From contig NZ_JAUZQD010000009.1 in the NCBI RefSeq assembly GCF_030709675.1, positions 310,001 through 374,000 on the forward strand: a DNA stretch of 64,000 bases, in the 5' to 3' direction. The position numbers and the translations under genes were made by a program. Source of the DNA: Symbioplanes lichenis. Lineage in GTDB: Bacteria; Actinomycetota; Actinomycetes; Mycobacteriales; Micromonosporaceae. Of this stretch, positions 25,387-34,400 are shown one piece after another (position 1 is the first letter of the stretch; the number at the start of each line of letters is the position of its first letter). Under the pieces are notes generated by a model. The model was not told where the DNA came from and made no database searches. It saw only the letters and a program-made list of their open reading frames with translations.

Positions 25387-27063
25387 TCACCAGACCGGGA
25401 TGTAGAGCACGAAGGCGAGCACGACGGCGATGCCGCCGAGCAGGGCGGGGTTGCGCCACCACACCTTGTCGGCGGCGAGGATCGCGTCGCCGGAGGTGGA
25501 GCTGCCGGCCAGGCCGTAGACCAGGCCGCGCAGGTCGTTCTCGGGCTTCGGCTTGGTCACCAGCGTGACCAGCACGGCGACCACGACGGCGGTGACGAAG
25601 GCCAGGCCCGCGCCCCAGAAGCTCTCCTCCAGGTCGGAGTTGAACTTCACGACGTCGCCCAGGTAGAGCAGGTAGAGCGTCAGCGACGACAGCGTGCCGA
25701 GCAGCAGCGACCAGAATCCGGCCGGGGCGGTCATCCGCTTCCAGAACATGCCCACGATGAAGGTCGCGAACAGCGGGGCGTTGATCAGGGAGAACAGCGC
25801 CTGGATGTAGTTCATGATGTTGTCGTAGCCGGAGGCGATGAACGCCGTGCCGATGCTGATGATGATGCCGGCGATGGTCGCGATCCGGCCGACCCGCAGG
25901 TAGTACTCGTCCGAGCGGTCCTTGCGGACGTAGGTCTGCCACAGGTCGTACGTGAAGACGGTGTTGAAGCCGCTGACGTTCGCCGCCATGCCGGCCATGA
26001 ACGACGCGACCAGGCCGGTGACCGCGACGCCCAGCACGCCGTTCGGCAGCAGGTCACGCATCAGCAGCGGGATCGAGTTGTTGTAGGTCAGGTCGCCGGA
26101 CGCGGCGCCGAGGCCCTTGACGGTCACGATGGCGATCAGGCCGGGGATGACCGTGACGATCGGGATGAGCAGCTTCGGGAAGGCGCCGATGATCGGCGTC
26201 CGGCGGGCGGCGTTCATGTCCTTGGCCGACAGGGCGCGCTGCACCTCGGCGAAGTTCGTCGTCCAGTAGCCGAACGACAGCACGAAGCCGAGGCCGAACA
26301 CGATGCCGATCCAGTTGGCGCCCAGCGGGTTGCCGGAGTTGGCTGTGCCTTGCCACGTGTGCAGAGCCGCGTCGCCCAGGTCGCTGTTGCGGACCGCGTC
26401 GAACAGGCCGTCGATGCCGCCGACCTTGACCAGGCCGACGATGGTCACCGGGAGCAGGCCCGCCAGGATCACGAAGAACTGCAGCACCTCGTTGTAGATC
26501 GCCGAGGACAGGCCGCCGATGGTGATGTAGGAGAGCACGATCGCGGCGCCGACGATGATTGAGACCCACAGGGGCCAGCCGAGCAGCGCGTCGAGGATCA
26601 GCGCGAGGGCGTAGAGGTTGACGCCGGCGATGAGGACCTGGGCGACCGCGAAGATGATCGCGTTGAGGAGGTGCGTCGGGGTGTTGAACCGCCGGCGCAG
26701 GAACTCGGGGACCGAGCGGACCTTCGAGCCGTAGTAGAACGGCATCATCACGATGCCGAGGAAGACCATCGCCGGGACGGCGCCGATCCAGTAGTAGTGC
26801 AGGGTCATGAGCCCGTACTGCGCGCCGTTGGCGGCCATGCCGATGATCTCGAGCGCGCCCAGGTTGGCCGAGACGAAGGCCAGACCGGTGACCCAGGCCG
26901 GCATCGCCCGCCCCGACAGGAAGAAGTCGGCGCTGGTGCTGATCGCTCTTCGGGCGGCGAGCCCGATGCCCAGAACCGTCGCGAAGTAGATCGCGAGGAT
27001 CAGGTAGTCGAAGACATCGAGGTCGAGCCGTAGCCCGGGCCCCTCGGCGGCGAGCAGGTTCAT
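25387..27063 (-). CDS. Sodium:solute symporter (SSS/SLC5 family)
   Basis: 558 residues from the ATG at 27063, with a perfect AGGAGGT four bases before it. About 14 membrane helices are visible. The order matches vSGLT-like proteins: the first inverted repeat with ISTSADFFLSGRAMPAWVTGLAFVS, the helix-1 region ANLGALEIIGMAANGAQYG, GSKVRSVPEFLRRRF, and FWKRMTAPAGFWSLL near the end. It should take up a solute, probably a sugar or another carbon source, with Na+. A divergent S15 peptidase gene lies across a 128-base gap that contains a palindrome (27112-27125). Confidence 0.93.
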   Translation of the reverse strand: MNLLAAEGPGLRLDLDVFDYLILAIYFATVLGIGLAARRAISTSADFFLSGRAMPAWVTGLAFVSANLGALEIIGMAANGAQYGLMTLHYYWIGAVPAMVFLGIVMMPFYYGSKVRSVPEFLRRRFNTPTHLLNAIIFAVAQVLIAGVNLYALALILDALLGWPLWVSIIVGAAIVLSYITIGGLSSAIYNEVLQFFVILAGLLPVTIVGLVKVGGIDGLFDAVRNSDLGDAALHTWQGTANSGNPLGANWIGIVFGLGFVLSFGYWTTNFAEVQRALSAKDMNAARRTPIIGAFPKLLIPIVTVIPGLIAIVTVKGLGAASGDLTYNNSIPLLMRDLLPNGVLGVAVTGLVASFMAGMAANVSGFNTVFTYDLWQTYVRKDRSDEYYLRVGRIATIAGIIISIGTAFIASGYDNIMNYIQALFSLINAPLFATFIVGMFWKRMTAPAGFWSLLLGTLSSLTLYLLYLGDVVKFNSDLEESFWGAGLAFVTAVVVAVLVTLVTKPKPENDLRGLVYGLAGSSTSGDAILAADKVWWRNPALLGGIAVVLAFVLYIPVW

Positions 27064-27111
27064 GGGCACCTCCTGTGCAAGTCGGGCGCGGTCTACCCGA
27101 CCCGAAGCTTT

Positions 27112-27125
27112 CTCACACCTGTGAG
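27112..27125. promoter_or_regulatory. Palindrome between symporter and peptidase genes
   Basis: CTCACA-CC-TGTGAG, six-base perfect arms, in the middle of the 128-base divergent region. It could be a shared operator; the regulator is not adjacent. Confidence 0.45.
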
Positions 27126-27191
27126 CCCGGACTCGTCGGTCATCGGATTGAATGGGATGGATCTCTTTTCACCCGACCGGAAGGTGTCTTC

Positions 27192-29057
27192 ATGCTCCGG
27201 ATCACCCCCTTCCTCGCGGCCGGCGCCCTCGTCGCCGCCCTCCTCGGGGCCTCGCCCGCCCAGGCCGCGCCGCCCGCCCACATCCGCGGCCTCGAGACCG
27301 TGCCCGTCTACGACTACGGCGCCGCGATCCGCGAGAGCGTCTGGGTGCAGACCCGCGACGACGCCGACCGCGACGGCGTGCCCGACCGCGTCGCCGTCGA
27401 CCTGGTCCGGCCGCGCACGGCCCCCGGCGTGAAGGTGCCGGTCGTCATGGACGCCTCGCCCTACTACGCCTGCTGCGGGCGCGGCAACGAGAGTGAGCTC
27501 AAGGAGTACGACGAGAACGGCGTCATCACCAAGGCGCCGCTGTTCTACGACAACTACTTCGTCCCGCGCGGGTACGCCTTCGCCGCCGTGGACCTGACCG
27601 GCACCAACCGGTCGACCGGCTGCGAGGACGTCGGCGGGCCGCACGAGGTCGCCGGGGCCAGGGCGGTCGTCGACTGGCTCAACGGGCGCGCCCCTGCCTT
27701 CGCCGCCGACGGCCGCCGGGTGTCCGCCCGCGCGTGGACCACGGGCAAGGTCGGCATGATCGGCAAGTCGTGGGACGGCTCGATCGCCAACGGCGTGGCC
27801 GCGACGGGTGTCGAGGGCCTCGAGACGATCGTGCCCATCGCGGCGATCTCCAGCTGGTACGACTACATGCGTTACAACGGCACGCTGCGCTCCACGGACT
27901 ATCCCGAATATCTGCAGGGCGTGGTCAGCGACCGGCTGGCCGAGTGCGCGGCCGTGACGGCGGACCTCGATCGGAACAGCGCCGAGGAGACCGGCGACTA
28001 CAACGGCTTCTGGCGCGTACGCGACTATCGCCCCGCCGCCCGGAAGGTGCGCGCGAGCGTGCTCGTCGTGCACGGGGTCAACGACCTCAACGTCAGCACG
28101 CCGCAGTTCGCCGCGTGGTGGTCGGCGCTGGCCGAGGCCGGCGTGCCCCGCAAGATCTGGCTGCACCAGACCGGACATGTCGACCCGTTCGACCTCGATC
28201 GGGACGCCTGGGTCGACACGTTGCACAAGTGGTTCGACCGCTGGCTGCAGGGCCTGCCCAACGGCATCGACCGGGGGCCGCGGGCGACGATCGAGACCAG
28301 CCCGGGCGTGCTCACGACCGCGAAGGACTGGCCCGTGCCCGGCACGCGGCCGGTGACCGTGCCGCTCGGGAAGGGCACCCGGGCCATGACCGACCTCGGC
28401 CTGTCCGAGGCGGCGGCGACCGCGAACCCGGCCGCGGACCTGCCCGGACGGCTGGCGTTCCGGTGGGGGCCGCTGACCCGGCCGCTGCGCCTGTCGGGCA
28501 CGCCGTCGGTGACGCTGCGCGTCCGCGTCGACCGGCCGACCACGCAACTGACCGCGAAGCTGGTCGACTACGGCACCGCGGAGCGGGTCGACTACGGGCG
28601 CGGTGAAGGCGTCACGACGCTGACGACCGAGACGTGCTACGGGGAGTCGACCGCGGACGACGACGCCTGCTACCGCGACGTGGCCGAGCGCGTGGTGACG
28701 AGCGACTACGCCGTGCTGACCCGGGGCTGGCAGGATGCGGCGCACCACGTGTCACTGCGGTTCACGACGCCGCTGACGCCCGGGCGCTGGTACTCGATCA
28801 AGGTGCCGCTGGCCGCGTACGACACGACGGTGGCGGTCGGGCACACGCTCGGACTGGTGCTGACCCAGAGCGACGCGCGCTTCACCGAGGCGCCGGACAC
28901 GGGCGCGACCGTGGAGGTCGATCTGGCCCGGAGCAGGCTCACGCTGCCGGTGGCCGGCCACGTGACGCTCACGCCGGCGCCCGCCGCCGTGACCAAGGTG
29001 ACGCCGGGCGAGGGCATCACCGCCGGAGAGCGGCCGGAGTACGAGCTCCCACGCTGA
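27192..29057 (+). CDS. Secreted S15 (Xaa-Pro dipeptidyl-peptidase/CocE-type) hydrolase
   Basis: 621 residues from the ATG at 27192 (GGAAGG eight bases before). Signal peptide of about 25 residues (ALLGASPAQA-A). Alpha/beta hydrolase core with nucleophile motif GKSWDGS, the acid in HGVNDLNV and the base in QTGHVDPFD, then a C-terminal jelly-roll (RLSGTPSVTLRVRVDRP, TPLTPGRWYSIKVPL). This is the S15/CocE architecture, which cleaves Xaa-Pro dipeptides or esters. It is followed 63 bases later by the GH97 gene and may share its message. Confidence 0.92.
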   Translation: MLRITPFLAAGALVAALLGASPAQAAPPAHIRGLETVPVYDYGAAIRESVWVQTRDDADRDGVPDRVAVDLVRPRTAPGVKVPVVMDASPYYACCGRGNESELKEYDENGVITKAPLFYDNYFVPRGYAFAAVDLTGTNRSTGCEDVGGPHEVAGARAVVDWLNGRAPAFAADGRRVSARAWTTGKVGMIGKSWDGSIANGVAATGVEGLETIVPIAAISSWYDYMRYNGTLRSTDYPEYLQGVVSDRLAECAAVTADLDRNSAEETGDYNGFWRVRDYRPAARKVRASVLVVHGVNDLNVSTPQFAAWWSALAEAGVPRKIWLHQTGHVDPFDLDRDAWVDTLHKWFDRWLQGLPNGIDRGPRATIETSPGVLTTAKDWPVPGTRPVTVPLGKGTRAMTDLGLSEAAATANPAADLPGRLAFRWGPLTRPLRLSGTPSVTLRVRVDRPTTQLTAKLVDYGTAERVDYGRGEGVTTLTTETCYGESTADDDACYRDVAERVVTSDYAVLTRGWQDAAHHVSLRFTTPLTPGRWYSIKVPLAAYDTTVAVGHTLGLVLTQSDARFTEAPDTGATVEVDLARSRLTLPVAGHVTLTPAPAAVTKVTPGEGITAGERPEYELPR

Positions 29058-29120
29058 GGCGCACCGCGCCGGGGCCGGTGACGGTTCCGCTCAGGACATC
29101 GACGATGTTTAATTCTCGCT

Positions 29121-31676
29121 ATGCGGGTGATCGCGATCGCGTTGATGCTCCTGGCCGGCTCGCTCGCCGGACCGGCCCCGGCTTCGGCCGCCGCAGCTCC
29201 CGGCGACTGGACCGTCACCGGGCCCGGCGGGGTGGTCACCGCCCGGCTCGGGCTCGATGCCACGGGCGGCCTGAGCTTCGGGGTCGATCGTCGCGGGACG
29301 ACCGTTCTGGCGAGCGCGCCGATCGGCCTCGACGGGTTCGAGCCGGCCTTCCTGTCGCGCAGCACGCGCACGGTGCGGGAGCGCTACACGCGAACGACCG
29401 GCAAGCAGCGGGTACGAGACGTCACGCTCACCGAGTCCACGTTCCGGTTCACCGCGTTCGACGTTGTGGTGCGGGTTTCCGCCGAGGGGGCGGCCTACCG
29501 GTACGTGCTGCCCGCCGGCGCCACGATCACCGGCGAGAAGTCGTCGTGGCAGCTGCCGGCGGACGCACCGGCGTGGCTGCTGCCCTACACGCCGAACTAC
29601 GAGGAGCCGCGCGTCACCACCACGGCCGGGACGGCGGCGGCCGGGGACTACGGGTTCCCGTCGTTGTTCCGGGTCGGGGACACGTACGCGCTGCTCAGTG
29701 AGTCCGATGTCGACGGGCGGTATGCCGGGGCGCGGCTGACGCACGGGGCGGGCTCGGGGGCGTACAGGATCAAGCTGGCCGACCCGGCGATCACCGCGAC
29801 CGGTCCGCTCAGCACGCCGTGGCGCGTGGCCGTCGTGGGCGACCTGGCCACGGTGACCGAGTCGGCGCTGACCGACGACCTGGCGCCGCCGTCGCGGATC
29901 GGCGACCCGTCCTGGATCCGGCCCGGCACGGTCGCCTGGTCCTGGCTGTCGGAGCACGCCAGCCCGGCCGACCCGGTACGCCAGAAGCAGTACATCGACT
30001 TCGCCGCGCGCAACGCCTGGCCGTTCGTGCTGATCGACGAGGGCTGGGACGCGCAGTGGGTGCCGGAGGTCGTGCGCTATGCCCGGGCGCGTGGCGTGGA
30101 AGTGCTGCTGTGGTTCCACTGGACCACGGTGGACGACGCCGTGCTCTCCCGGATCCAGTCCTGGGGCGTCGCCGGGGTGAAGATCGACTTCCTCGACTCG
30201 GACAGCGCCGAGCGGTTCCGCTTCTACGACTGGGTGCTGCCCGCCACGGCGTCGCGGCATCTGATGGTCAACTTCCACGGGGCGACCGTGCCGCGCGGGA
30301 TCCAGCGGACGTGGCCGCACGTGATGACGATGGAGGCGGTCCGCGGGGCCGAGCAGTTCCGCACCCGCGCGGAGCAGAACACCATCTTCCCGTACACCCG
30401 GAATGTCGTCGGTGGCATGGATTACACGCCGGCGGGCTGGGCGGTCGGCGACCGGGACACGACCGACGCGCACGAGGTCGCGCTGGCGCTGGTCTTCGAG
30501 TCGGGCTGGCAGCACCTGGCCGACCGGCCCGAGTCCTACGAGGCGCACGCCGAGGCGTTGCGCACCCTCAGCCGGCTGCCGGCCGCGTGGGACGAGACCC
30601 GCTTGCTCTCGGGTACGCCCGGAGCGTCCACGGTGGTCGCCCGGCGCCACGGGTCGCGGTGGTACGTCGGCGGCATCTTCGCCGAGCCGGCCACGCCCGC
30701 ACGAGTGCCACTCGACATGCTCGGCTCGGGGCGGTTCCTGGCCGAGACCCTGCAGGACGGCGACCACGGGCTCGAACGCGTGTCCCGGATCGTGCGCCGG
30801 GGCGACGTGCTGGACGTGCCGGGTGCCTTTGTGACGGTGCTGTGCGCCTATACCGGGGCGGCGACGTGCGACACGCCTTTGCGGCACGTTCCGGCGACGA
30901 CGTTGACGCTGACCCGCGACGGGTTCACGGTGTCGGCCACGTTCACGGTGCCGGCGGGTGGGCCGCTCTCGGGCGTACGGGTGGCGCCGCGCCCGCCCGC
31001 CGGATGGACGGTCTCCGGACGGGTCGTCACCGCGGCCACCCTGCGCGGCGGGCAGTCATTGACCGGGACGTGGACCTTCACGCCCGGGGCGGACGTGCGG
31101 CCCGGCTACGTCGACCTGCCGGTGGCGGCGACGTTCACCTTCGCCGGCGACGCGGGCTATCCGGACCGGCCGGGTCCCCTGCCGGTGCACGTCGAGCAGG
31201 CGTCCCGGGTGCTGGTGCCGCCACCGGACCCGGCCGGGACGGCGGACGTCAGTGACCTGCCGTTCCTCACCGAGACCAACGGGTACGGGCCCGTCGAGCG
31301 CGACTCGGCCAACGGGGAGGCGGCGGGCGGCGACGGGGGGCCGCTGACGCTGGACGGGATCGCGTACGGGAAGGGGCTGGGCATGCACGCGCCGGGTGCG
31401 GTGACGGTGTGGCTCGGCGGGGCGTGCAGCGAGTTCTCGGCGACGGTCGGGATCGACGACGAGGTGACGTCGCCGGGCTCGGTGGACTTCCAGGTGCTCG
31501 GGGACGACGTGCCGCTCGCGGCCTCGGGGGTGCGGCGCAGCGGCGACTCGCCGCTGGCGTTGAGGGTGCCGGTGGCGGGGGTGCGGGTGCTGACGTTGCG
31601 GGCCACCGACGGGGGTGACGGGAAGAACTTCGATCACGCGGACTGGGCGTCGGCCCGGGTGACCTGCCGATCCTGA
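29121..31676 (+). CDS. Secreted GH97 glycosidase with NEW3 and NPCBM domains
   Basis: 851 residues. Signal peptide of about 24 residues. Domains: GH97 N-terminal sandwich (about 28-265), GH97 barrel (about 270-530) and C-terminal strand domain, a NEW3-like domain (about 600-700, LTRDGFTVSATFTVPAGGPLSGV), and an NPCBM domain (about 725-851, GIAYGKGLGMHAPGAVTVWL). The barrel has KIDF with Asp356 and TMEAVRG with Glu405. These match the nucleophile/acid-base pattern of the retaining alpha-galactosidase branch of GH97, rather than the inverting alpha-glucosidases. The last 43 bases overlap the tail of the converging TetR gene. Confidence 0.9.
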   Translation: MRVIAIALMLLAGSLAGPAPASAAAAPGDWTVTGPGGVVTARLGLDATGGLSFGVDRRGTTVLASAPIGLDGFEPAFLSRSTRTVRERYTRTTGKQRVRDVTLTESTFRFTAFDVVVRVSAEGAAYRYVLPAGATITGEKSSWQLPADAPAWLLPYTPNYEEPRVTTTAGTAAAGDYGFPSLFRVGDTYALLSESDVDGRYAGARLTHGAGSGAYRIKLADPAITATGPLSTPWRVAVVGDLATVTESALTDDLAPPSRIGDPSWIRPGTVAWSWLSEHASPADPVRQKQYIDFAARNAWPFVLIDEGWDAQWVPEVVRYARARGVEVLLWFHWTTVDDAVLSRIQSWGVAGVKIDFLDSDSAERFRFYDWVLPATASRHLMVNFHGATVPRGIQRTWPHVMTMEAVRGAEQFRTRAEQNTIFPYTRNVVGGMDYTPAGWAVGDRDTTDAHEVALALVFESGWQHLADRPESYEAHAEALRTLSRLPAAWDETRLLSGTPGASTVVARRHGSRWYVGGIFAEPATPARVPLDMLGSGRFLAETLQDGDHGLERVSRIVRRGDVLDVPGAFVTVLCAYTGAATCDTPLRHVPATTLTLTRDGFTVSATFTVPAGGPLSGVRVAPRPPAGWTVSGRVVTAATLRGGQSLTGTWTFTPGADVRPGYVDLPVAATFTFAGDAGYPDRPGPLPVHVEQASRVLVPPPDPAGTADVSDLPFLTETNGYGPVERDSANGEAAGGDGGPLTLDGIAYGKGLGMHAPGAVTVWLGGACSEFSATVGIDDEVTSPGSVDFQVLGDDVPLAASGVRRSGDSPLALRVPVAGVRVLTLRATDGGDGKNFDHADWASARVTCRS

Positions 31677-32365
31677 TCCTGCCTGTCTCTGAGCAGGACC
31701 TCCACGCCGTCGAGGATGCGGGCCAGGCCGTAGTCGAAGGCCTGGTTCGCGCCGCCCGGCTCGCCGATCGCCGCAGTCAAATGGGGAAAGCGGTCGCCGT
31801 GGCTGCGCAGGACGGCGCCCATGGCCCTCACCATCTCGTCCTCGGCGCCGTCCGGTGCGGCTTCCCCCGGCATCGCCCCGGCCTGCTGGGCGAGCATGCG
31901 GCCGTGGCCGGCCAGGACCGCGATGGTGTCCAGGCGCTCGGAGCCGGTGAGCGGGAGCCCCGACAGGCAGGCCAGGGCGGTCTCCATCCAGCTCAGCTCG
32001 TGGGGCCCCAGGGGCCGGCGCCCCACCGTCGCCTCCACGGCCCAGGGATGCGCGAGATAGCGGGCCAGCAACAGCGTGGACCATTCCTCGAGCCGGGCGC
32101 GCCACTCCCCCGGCGTCAGCTCCGGCGGGGCGCCGATCGCCCGCTCCAGCATCAGCGCGACCAACTCGGTCTTGCCCGGCAGATAGCGGTAGAGCGACAT
32201 CTTCGTGAAGCCGAGCTCCGCCGCCACGCGCTGCATCGACACCGCGGCGAGACCCTCCGTGTCGGCCACCGTCACGGCCGCGTCGGCGATGGCGTCGAGG
32301 GTCAGGGCCGGCTTGGGCCCTCGCGTGGACCGGGGCCGCTCGTGCCAGAAGAAGTCGATCGTCAT
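31634..32365 (-). CDS. TetR-family transcriptional regulator
   Basis: 243 residues from the ATG at 32365. N-terminal helix-turn-helix: LDAIADAAVTVADTEGLAAVSMQRVAAELG then KMSLYRYLPGKTELVALML (recognition helix region about 45-65), followed by a TetR C-terminal ligand domain of the TetR_C_1 type. Divergent from the FAD monooxygenase gene, with 85 bases between, so it most likely represses that gene and itself until a substrate binds. Its end overlaps the GH97 gene tail-to-tail by 43 bases. Confidence 0.9.
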   Translation of the reverse strand: MTIDFFWHERPRSTRGPKPALTLDAIADAAVTVADTEGLAAVSMQRVAAELGFTKMSLYRYLPGKTELVALMLERAIGAPPELTPGEWRARLEEWSTLLLARYLAHPWAVEATVGRRPLGPHELSWMETALACLSGLPLTGSERLDTIAVLAGHGRMLAQQAGAMPGEAAPDGAEDEMVRAMGAVLRSHGDRFPHLTAAIGEPGGANQAFDYGLARILDGVEVLLRDRQDQDRQVTRADAQSA

Positions 32366-32450
32366 CCTGCCGCCTTGCGCTTCACGGGAACTGTCTCTAC
32401 CGTACACAGAGGAAATTGAGGCCGTCGGACACAGTTTCACGGGGGGGGTC

Positions 32451-33638
32451 ATGGGTGGACGGGTGCTGATCTCAGGAGCGGGCCTGGCCGGGCCCGCGCT
32501 GGCCTGGTGGCTGGGCCACCACGGGTTCCGGCCGACGGTGGTGGAGCTGGCCCCGGCGCTGCGCACGGGGGGCAGCGCCGTGGACTATCGCGGGCCGGTG
32601 CACCTCGGCCTGCTCCAGCGCATGGGCGTGCTCGAGGCGCTGCGGGCGGTGGCGACGAGCGGCACGGCGATGCGGTTCGTCGACGAGCGGGGCCGGCGGC
32701 TCATGGAGATGCCGCCGGACTTCGCGGGCGGCGACCTGGAGGTGCGGCGCGGCGACCTGTCCCGCGTCCTCGCCGGGGCGAGCGGCGACCGCACCGAGTG
32801 GATCTTCGGCGACACGGTCACGGCGCTCACCGAGACGGCGCAGGGGGTGCGGGCGACGTTCCGCAGCGGCGGCGAGCGCGAGTTCGACCTGGTGATCGGG
32901 GCCGACGGGGTGCACTCCACCGTGCGGCGGCTGGCCTTCGGGCCGGAGAAGCGGTTCGTGCGGCACCTCGGTCACTACGTGGCCGGCTGGGATCTGCCGT
33001 CGTCCGGCCCCCGCGCCACCGCCTCGCCGGGGCGGGTGTCGTGGCACTACAACGTGCCCGGGCGGCTCGCGGCGGTCGGCGACGACGGCGCCTTCGTCGC
33101 GTTCTCGGCGCCGCGGCCGCTGACCTACGACCATCGGGACGTCGCCGCGCAGCAGCGGCTGGTGCGCGAGCGGTTCGCCGGGCTCGGCTGGGAGGTGCCA
33201 CGCATGCTCGCCGGGCTCGAGACGGCCGCCGACTTCTATTTCGACGCCATCTGCCGGGTCGACGTGCCCACGTGGCACCGCGGCCGCATCGCGCTGGTGG
33301 GCGACGCGGCGTGGGGCGCGACGCTCGGCGGCATGGGCAACGGCACGGCGCTCGTCGGGGCCTACGTGCTGGCCGGCGAGCTCGCCGCGGCCGGGGGCGA
33401 CCACGCCGTGGCCCTGCCGCGCTACCAGCGGCGGATGGCGCGCTTCGCCCGGCGCGCGCAGAAGGGCGGCGACACCACGGGCCGCTTCCTCGCCCCCCGC
33501 ACCGCCCGCGGCATCCGCCTGCGCAACACCCTCTACAACCAGCCCTGGATGCTGCGCCTGACCATGAGCATCGCCGACGACCGGGGCGCCCGCATCGACC
33601 TCCCCGACTACGCCGCCCCGAGCCCGGCCGCCGCCTGA
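32451..33638 (+). CDS. FAD-dependent aromatic-ring monooxygenase
   Basis: 395 residues from the ATG at 32451, preceded by a run of eight Gs. Group A flavoprotein monooxygenase: dinucleotide fold VLISGAGLAGPALAWWL (about 4-20), DG motif IGADGVHSTVR (about 149-159), and GD motif ALVGDAAWGATLGGMGNG (about 282-299). It lacks a C-terminal thioredoxin domain. It should hydroxylate a phenolic or polycyclic compound with NADPH and O2; TetX-like antibiotic inactivation is possible given the divergent TetR. A terminator hairpin follows (33653-33680). Confidence 0.9.
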   Translation: MGGRVLISGAGLAGPALAWWLGHHGFRPTVVELAPALRTGGSAVDYRGPVHLGLLQRMGVLEALRAVATSGTAMRFVDERGRRLMEMPPDFAGGDLEVRRGDLSRVLAGASGDRTEWIFGDTVTALTETAQGVRATFRSGGEREFDLVIGADGVHSTVRRLAFGPEKRFVRHLGHYVAGWDLPSSGPRATASPGRVSWHYNVPGRLAAVGDDGAFVAFSAPRPLTYDHRDVAAQQRLVRERFAGLGWEVPRMLAGLETAADFYFDAICRVDVPTWHRGRIALVGDAAWGATLGGMGNGTALVGAYVLAGELAAAGGDHAVALPRYQRRMARFARRAQKGGDTTGRFLAPRTARGIRLRNTLYNQPWMLRLTMSIADDRGARIDLPDYAAPSPAAA

Positions 33639-33652
33639 CGCCTCTCAGCTTT

Positions 33653-33680
33653 CGCCCGCCGGGCGGGTGACCGGCGGGCG
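33653..33680. terminator. Hairpin between converging genes
   Basis: Ten-bp perfect stem (33653-33662 with 33671-33680), loop GCGGGTGA. It lies between the monooxygenase and HAD genes, so it can serve both. Confidence 0.6.
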
Positions 33681-33743
33681 ATTCGCTGTTCTGTCATCGC
33701 GACTTCTCGGGCCTGTCAGCGCGTCTTTCCGGGACTGCGGCGG

Positions 33744-34400
33744 TCAGCGCAGCTTGTCGACGGCTTCGACGGTGAGGTCGTCGAGGCTGTGCAGGACCAG
33801 GCCGGCGAGGGCCAGGGCGTCGTCGGCCGGCGGATAGACGCCGTGGGGGACGGCGATCACCGCGAGGCCCGCGGCGGCCGCCGAGCGGAGGCCGTTGCTG
33901 GAGTCCTCGACCGCCGCGCAGGTGGCCGGGTCGAGGCCGAGCCGGCGGGTCGCCTCGAGATAGGCGTCCGGGGCGGGCTTGCCGCGCGGCACCTCCTCGG
34001 TGGACAGCGTCGTGCGGAAGGCATCGGCGAGGCCGGCCGTCTCGAGGACCTGGTCGATGAGGATCCGCGCCGACGAGCTGGCCAGGGCCAACGGGAAGTG
34101 CTCGGCCAGGCGGCGCACCGCGGCCACCGAGCCCGGGATCAGCGGGACCGCCGTGCGATAGCGCTCCGCCATCCGGCCCAGCACATCTTGGGCCACCTGC
34201 TCCGGGCTGCGCGGGACGCCGACCTCCTCGCTGAGATGGGCCGACCACTCGGGGGTGCTCATGCCCATCATGCGCGTCTGGGTGTCCGGCAGGAACTCCT
34301 TGCCGTGCTCGGCGACGTAGCCCCGGCGGACCTCCTCCCACACCTCCTCGGTGTCGATGATCACGCCGTCGAGGTCGAAGACGACCGCTGCGATGGTCAC
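33744..34400 (-). CDS. HAD-superfamily phosphatase (beta-phosphoglucomutase-like)
   Basis: 218 residues. HAD subfamily IA: motif I DLDGVIIDTE with the nucleophile Asp9 and Asp11, a helical cap (about 18-80), motif II ALASSS, motif III Lys in PRGKPAPDAY, motif IV AVEDSSNG. It should hydrolyse a small phosphorylated metabolite. Its ATG overlaps the stop of the upstream F420-type gene (ATGA), so the two are translationally coupled. A phosphate-handling step linked to an F420 enzyme is inferred only from that coupling. Confidence 0.92.
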   Translation of the reverse strand: MTIAAVVFDLDGVIIDTEEVWEEVRRGYVAEHGKEFLPDTQTRMMGMSTPEWSAHLSEEVGVPRSPEQVAQDVLGRMAERYRTAVPLIPGSVAAVRRLAEHFPLALASSSARILIDQVLETAGLADAFRTTLSTEEVPRGKPAPDAYLEATRRLGLDPATCAAVEDSSNGLRSAAAAGLAVIAVPHGVYPPADDALALAGLVLHSLDDLTVEAVDKLR

